Source: Shewanella vesiculosa (GTDB taxonomy: Bacteria > Pseudomonadota > Gammaproteobacteria > Enterobacterales > Shewanellaceae). Taken from it: DNA of 64,000 nt. The stretch spans positions 2,604,001-2,668,000 of the forward strand of contig NZ_CP073588.1 of assembly GCF_021560015.1 (NCBI RefSeq). Direction: 5' to 3'. The notes below the pieces were generated by a model that had not been told where the DNA came from, ran no database searches, and saw nothing but the letters and a program-made list of their open reading frames with translations. How positions within the stretch are numbered: position 1 is the stretch's first letter; every line of letters starts with the position of its first letter. Below, in pieces: positions 63,658 to 64,000 of the stretch. Made by a program: the position numbers and the translations under genes.

Positions 63658-64000
63658 TGACCTCGAATAACATGGGGGCGCTCAATCCACGTCAGCTGAG
63701 TAAGCGGTCACTTTGGGCTATTATTGTAGCAGTGGTGATACTTGCCCTGATTAACTACAAAATCTATCAACAAGAGCAGCTGTTAGCTAATGGCGATATA
63801 ATCCTGTTCAAACTGGCCCCCGTCGATCCACGCTCCCTAATGCAAGGCGACTATATGGAGCTAAATTATGATATTGCGACTGCGATCAGCTGGTCAGTCG
63901 AGCAAGACTCCGATAACCATGATGGCTTTATGATTGTCACTCTCGACCACAATCGCATTGCCCAATTCGACAGCATTTATAGTGGCGCGGTATTAACACC
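63657..64000 (+). CDS. GDYXXLXY-domain protein (partial, cut by the window edge)
   Basis: The first 114 residues are visible, beginning MTSNNMGALNPRQLSKRSLW. One membrane helix covers about 21-38 (AIIVAVVILALINYKIY). The defining motif GDYMELNY follows VDPRSLMQ and is the family's name-giving segment. The rest of the domain (VTLDHNRIAQFDSIYSG) continues off the window. It is coupled to the upstream gene by a 1-bp overlap (TAATG). Single-span membrane anchoring with an external domain is expected. The function is unknown. Confidence 0.9.
   Translation, partial: MTSNNMGALNPRQLSKRSLWAIIVAVVILALINYKIYQQEQLLANGDIILFKLAPVDPRSLMQGDYMELNYDIATAISWSVEQDSDNHDGFMIVTLDHNRIAQFDSIYSGAVLT

Noticed and set aside
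1..64000. CRISPR arrays, prophage, integrons, tRNA or rRNA genes
   Set aside because: No regularly spaced direct repeats with unique spacers, no integrase or phage structural genes, and no tRNA-like or rRNA-like sequence was noticed. A tRNAscan or HMM search would be needed to exclude them fully.

Overview
The window looks like chromosomal DNA of a low-GC marine gammaproteobacterium, most likely Shewanella or a close Alteromonadales relative. This is inferred from the gene content: an rnk homologue, a VF530-type DNA-binding protein, an OsmC-YcaO fusion, an RRF_GI-like protein, a DUF3297 protein, many LysR and GGDEF proteins, and a photolyase pair with DUF2256. No rRNA, tRNA, CRISPR array, integrase or intact insertion sequence was seen. 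The DNA reads as ordinary core-plus-accessory chromosome rather than a mobile island.

Layout, left to right. At 1-1353 a truncated TDT-family exporter faces a LysR regulator. rnk and a 1.2-kb gene-poor stretch follow, holding a 36-aa basic protein with its own terminator and a cluster of four small hairpins. At 4.1-8.3 kb a class I photolyase/cryptochrome, a DUF2256 zinc-ribbon protein and an iron-sulfur photolyase form one unit, followed by a LysR gene. At 8.3-10.2 kb an alpha/beta hydrolase and an M14 metallopeptidase are both broken by indels. At 10.4-16.8 kb lie a NapH-like ferredoxin, a CstA-type transporter, a penicillin-acylase lipoprotein and a VF530 protein. At 17.3-22.4 kb lies a signalling operon: response regulator, frameshifted receiver-GGDEF-EAL protein and PAS histidine kinase. 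At 22.7-24.5 kb an AcuI-type reductase and its TetR regulator each carry the same 15-bp operator.

At 25.5-30.5 kb a proline module runs small membrane protein, PutP, ProB, ProA, ProC. Pairing uptake with synthesis suggests osmoprotection. A NUDIX hydrolase, a diguanylate cyclase and a dicarboxylate/amino-acid symporter follow. At 34.6-37.1 kb a four-gene operon couples a minimal J-domain protein to three unrecognised proteins, two with very acidic stretches. This is the best candidate here for an undescribed system. At 37.4-41.6 kb a LysR regulator faces fdhD and a YdeP-type molybdopterin oxidoreductase. A PepSY membrane protein behind a Fur-like box, a frameshifted thiolase and an ammonium transporter with NtrC and sigma-54 signals come next.

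At 46.3-48.5 kb there are unrecognised proteins, including a 508-aa exported protein that reads correctly only after three indels are undone. Then come the OsmC-YcaO fusion, a retropepsin-like protein, a cold-shock protein, an outer-membrane beta-barrel, an RRF_GI-like protein, trmH, a DsbA-family protein and a LysE exporter. A chemoreceptor gene is flanked by an intact DUF3297 gene on one side and a decayed DUF3297 copy on the other. The window ends in a three-gene membrane operon (DUF2157, DUF4401, GDYXXLXY), cut by the window edge.

A recurring oddity is about ten small indels, mostly in mononucleotide runs, that break five genes. In every case the corrected reading frame gives a length divisible by three and a sensible protein end. 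This points either to sequencing error or to slippage-driven gene decay, and the sequence alone cannot separate the two.
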